Source: Chloroflexota bacterium
GTDB lineage: Bacteria > Chloroflexota > Anaerolineae > B4-G1
DNA: 5,500 nucleotides
NCBI GenBank assembly: GCA_003648085.1
Contig: QMOC01000214.1
Span: 1-5,500, forward strand
Direction of reading: 5' to 3'
The translations under genes were made by a program, and so were the position numbers. The notes under the pieces were generated by a model. The model was not told the origin of the DNA. It did not search any database and was given only the letters and a program-made list of their open reading frames with translations. Below are positions 4,722 through 5,500 of the stretch, piece by piece. How positions within the stretch are numbered: position 1 is the first letter of the stretch; each line of letters opens with the position of its first letter.

Positions 4722-5500
4722 GCAAATCCCAAATCCCAAACCCCAAATCTGCAATCCGCCATTTGGTCATTGTTTCATTGTTCATTGTCTCATTGTTCAT
4801 TTACACCGCCGCCCTTCTCCCCGACGTCCTCCCCGCCGATTCTGGCGAATTCCAATTGGTTGCCGCCACCGCCGGTGTGGCCCACCCGCCCGGCTACCCG
4901 CTCTACACCATGCTGGGCTGGCTCTTCGCCCACCTGCCCCTGGGACCCAATCCCGCCTGGCGCGTCAATCTCTTCTCGGCCGTCACTGCCGCCGCTACCG
5001 TGGCCCTCGTGTTCCACACCGCCTGCCGGATGACCGGCTCCGCCTGGGGTGGGCTGGCGGCCGCGCTGGCCCTTGGCTCGGCCACCACCTTCTGGGCCAC
5101 GGCGACCACCGCCAGCATCCGTCCCCTCGTCGCCTTCTTCACCGCCCTCTGCCTCTACGCCCTAATCGCGTTTCACGTTTCACGTTGCACGTTTCACGAT
5201 CATCATCTCATCATCCTCGCAGCGGCCCTATCTTTGGGTCTTACTCACCACCCCTCCCTCATCTTTCCCGCCTCCGTCTTCATCCTCTACCTGGTCCTCG
5301 TTGACCCCGCCCTCCTGCGCCAACCACGCCGCTGGCTCAAGCCCATTGTTGCCTTCGCCCTCGGATTGCTTGTGCTCGTCTACCTGCCCCTGCGCGGCGC
5401 GGCCTCCGCTCCCCTGGCCCCACCCGACCTGGCGACGCTGCCCGGCTTCCTCGCGCACGTCCTGGCCCGTGGCTTCCGGGGCGATATGTTTGCCCTCAAC
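4718..5500 (+). CDS. DUF2723/GT117-family membrane glycosyltransferase, 3' end outside the window
   Basis: The frame is open for exactly 261 codons to the window edge. It reads as a polytopic membrane protein of the DUF2723 (GT117, TMEM260-related) family, thought to use lipid-linked sugars for glycosylation outside the cytoplasm. Diagnostic residues come after the first helix: DSGEF (41-45), AHPPGYPLYTMLGWLF (55-70), LPLG and RVN (82-84). Later come THHPSLIFP, a hydrophobic helix, LVYLPLRGA and a FRGDMF segment. The acidic DSGEF motif lies in the first extracytoplasmic loop, as in GT-C enzymes. ATG 4718 overlaps the ADP-ribosylglycohydrolase stop as ATGA, there is no ribosome binding site, and coupling is likely. 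Residues 3-28, including most of membrane helix 1, are encoded by two heptad arrays, and a third array encodes about 151-161 between helices. The usual acidic residue after FW-A--A is not seen (TTASIRPL instead). Full family members are much longer, so most of the gene lies beyond the window. Confidence 0.9.
   Translation, partial: MSKSQIPNPKSAIRHLVIVSLFIVSLFIYTAALLPDVLPADSGEFQLVAATAGVAHPPGYPLYTMLGWLFAHLPLGPNPAWRVNLFSAVTAAATVALVFHTACRMTGSAWGGLAAALALGSATTFWATATTASIRPLVAFFTALCLYALIAFHVSRCTFHDHHLIILAAALSLGLTHHPSLIFPASVFILYLVLVDPALLRQPRRWLKPIVAFALGLLVLVYLPLRGAASAPLAPPDLATLPGFLAHVLARGFRGDMFALN
4722..4763 (+). repeat. Heptanucleotide array, unit CCAAATC (six units)
   Basis: Six consecutive 7-base units, 42 bases in all: four close to CCAAATC, then the divergent TGCAATC and CGCCATT. 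The array begins one base after the stop of the ADP-ribosylglycohydrolase and encodes the start of the DUF2723 protein (KSQIPNPKSAIRH). CCAAAT (4743-4748) can pair with ATTTGG (4761-4766) across a 12-base loop. Confidence 0.85.
4767..4802 (+). repeat. TCATTGT array (7/8-base alternating units, 15-base super-period)
   Basis: Five TCATTGT-like copies (four exact, the last TCATTT) spaced alternately 7 and 8 bases apart, giving a 15-base higher-order period. Because 15 bases is five codons, the protein repeats as VSLFI-VSLFI, which forms the hydrophobic core of the first membrane helix of the DUF2723 protein. The array is AT-rich compared with the surrounding GC-rich DNA. Confidence 0.85.
5169..5198 (+). 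repeat. Heptanucleotide array, unit CGTTTCA (four units)
   Basis: Three CGTTTCA units and one CGTTGCA (5183-5189), then a trailing CG. They are followed by a short ATC/CATC-rich run to about 5216. The array is in frame within the DUF2723 gene and encodes FHVSRCTFHD, a polar stretch between two membrane helices. The unit is the same GTTTCA core seen at 2267-2301, including the same T-to-G variant in one copy. Confidence 0.82.

Noticed and set aside
4770..5033. 87-codon frame starting at 4770
   Set aside because: It is a shadow of the DUF2723 gene, with a Pro/Ser-rich translation lacking any motif, while the 4718 frame carries the clear family signature.

Overview
The window is a GC-rich, densely packed bacterial segment in which every supported gene lies on the + strand. 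The gene set (Obg GTPase next to NadD, a GT4 glycosyltransferase, a Phd/YefM antitoxin, an ADP-ribosylglycohydrolase and a DUF2723/GT117 membrane protein) and the many short heptanucleotide arrays fit a Chloroflexota (Anaerolineae-like) genome or metagenome bin. That placement is inference from gene style, not proof. The left edge looks like a real contig end, because the first 51 bases are an exact inverted copy of bases 121-171 and replace the sequence that should encode the N-terminal half of Obg.

Layout: (1) About 43-864, 3' part of obg (G domain plus C-terminal OCT domain). (2) 861-1517, a GNAT acetyltransferase. (3) 1510-2130, nadD (NAD biosynthesis). (4) 2130-3284, a GT4 glycosyltransferase. 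These four overlap by 1 to 8 bases and read as one translationally coupled operon. (5) 3285-3369, an 85-base gap with a near-consensus sigma-70 promoter and a small palindrome. (6) 3370-3642, a Phd/YefM-type antitoxin. The 77-base gap after it is too short for a toxin and holds only a 15-codon vestige with a good ribosome binding site. (7) 3720-4721, an ADP-ribosylglycohydrolase with both metal-binding motifs. (8) 4718 to beyond the window end, a polytopic DUF2723/GT117 glycosyltransferase overlapping the previous gene by ATGA. This last gene is open for exactly 261 codons and runs off the right edge.

The most unusual signal is a set of imperfect 7-bp tandem arrays (units such as CCCAAAG, CCAAATC, TCATTGT, GTTTCAG/A, CGTTTCA) at five places. 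All lie inside predicted coding sequence and none breaks the frame. The largest, 2267-2350, is exactly 12 heptads (84 bases, 28 codons). It has five units in one orientation, a 7-base spacer and six units in the complementary orientation, and it sits in a loop of the glycosyltransferase. Two adjacent arrays supply the N-terminus and most of the first membrane helix of the DUF2723 protein. Two arrays follow directly after ATGA gene overlaps, so heptad DNA may be creating or extending gene starts here.

Working together: Obg and NadD are housekeeping. The GT4 and GT117 enzymes point to cell-surface or protein glycosylation. The antitoxin and ADP-ribosylglycohydrolase may form a remodelled remnant of a toxin-antitoxin locus, but that link rests on position only.
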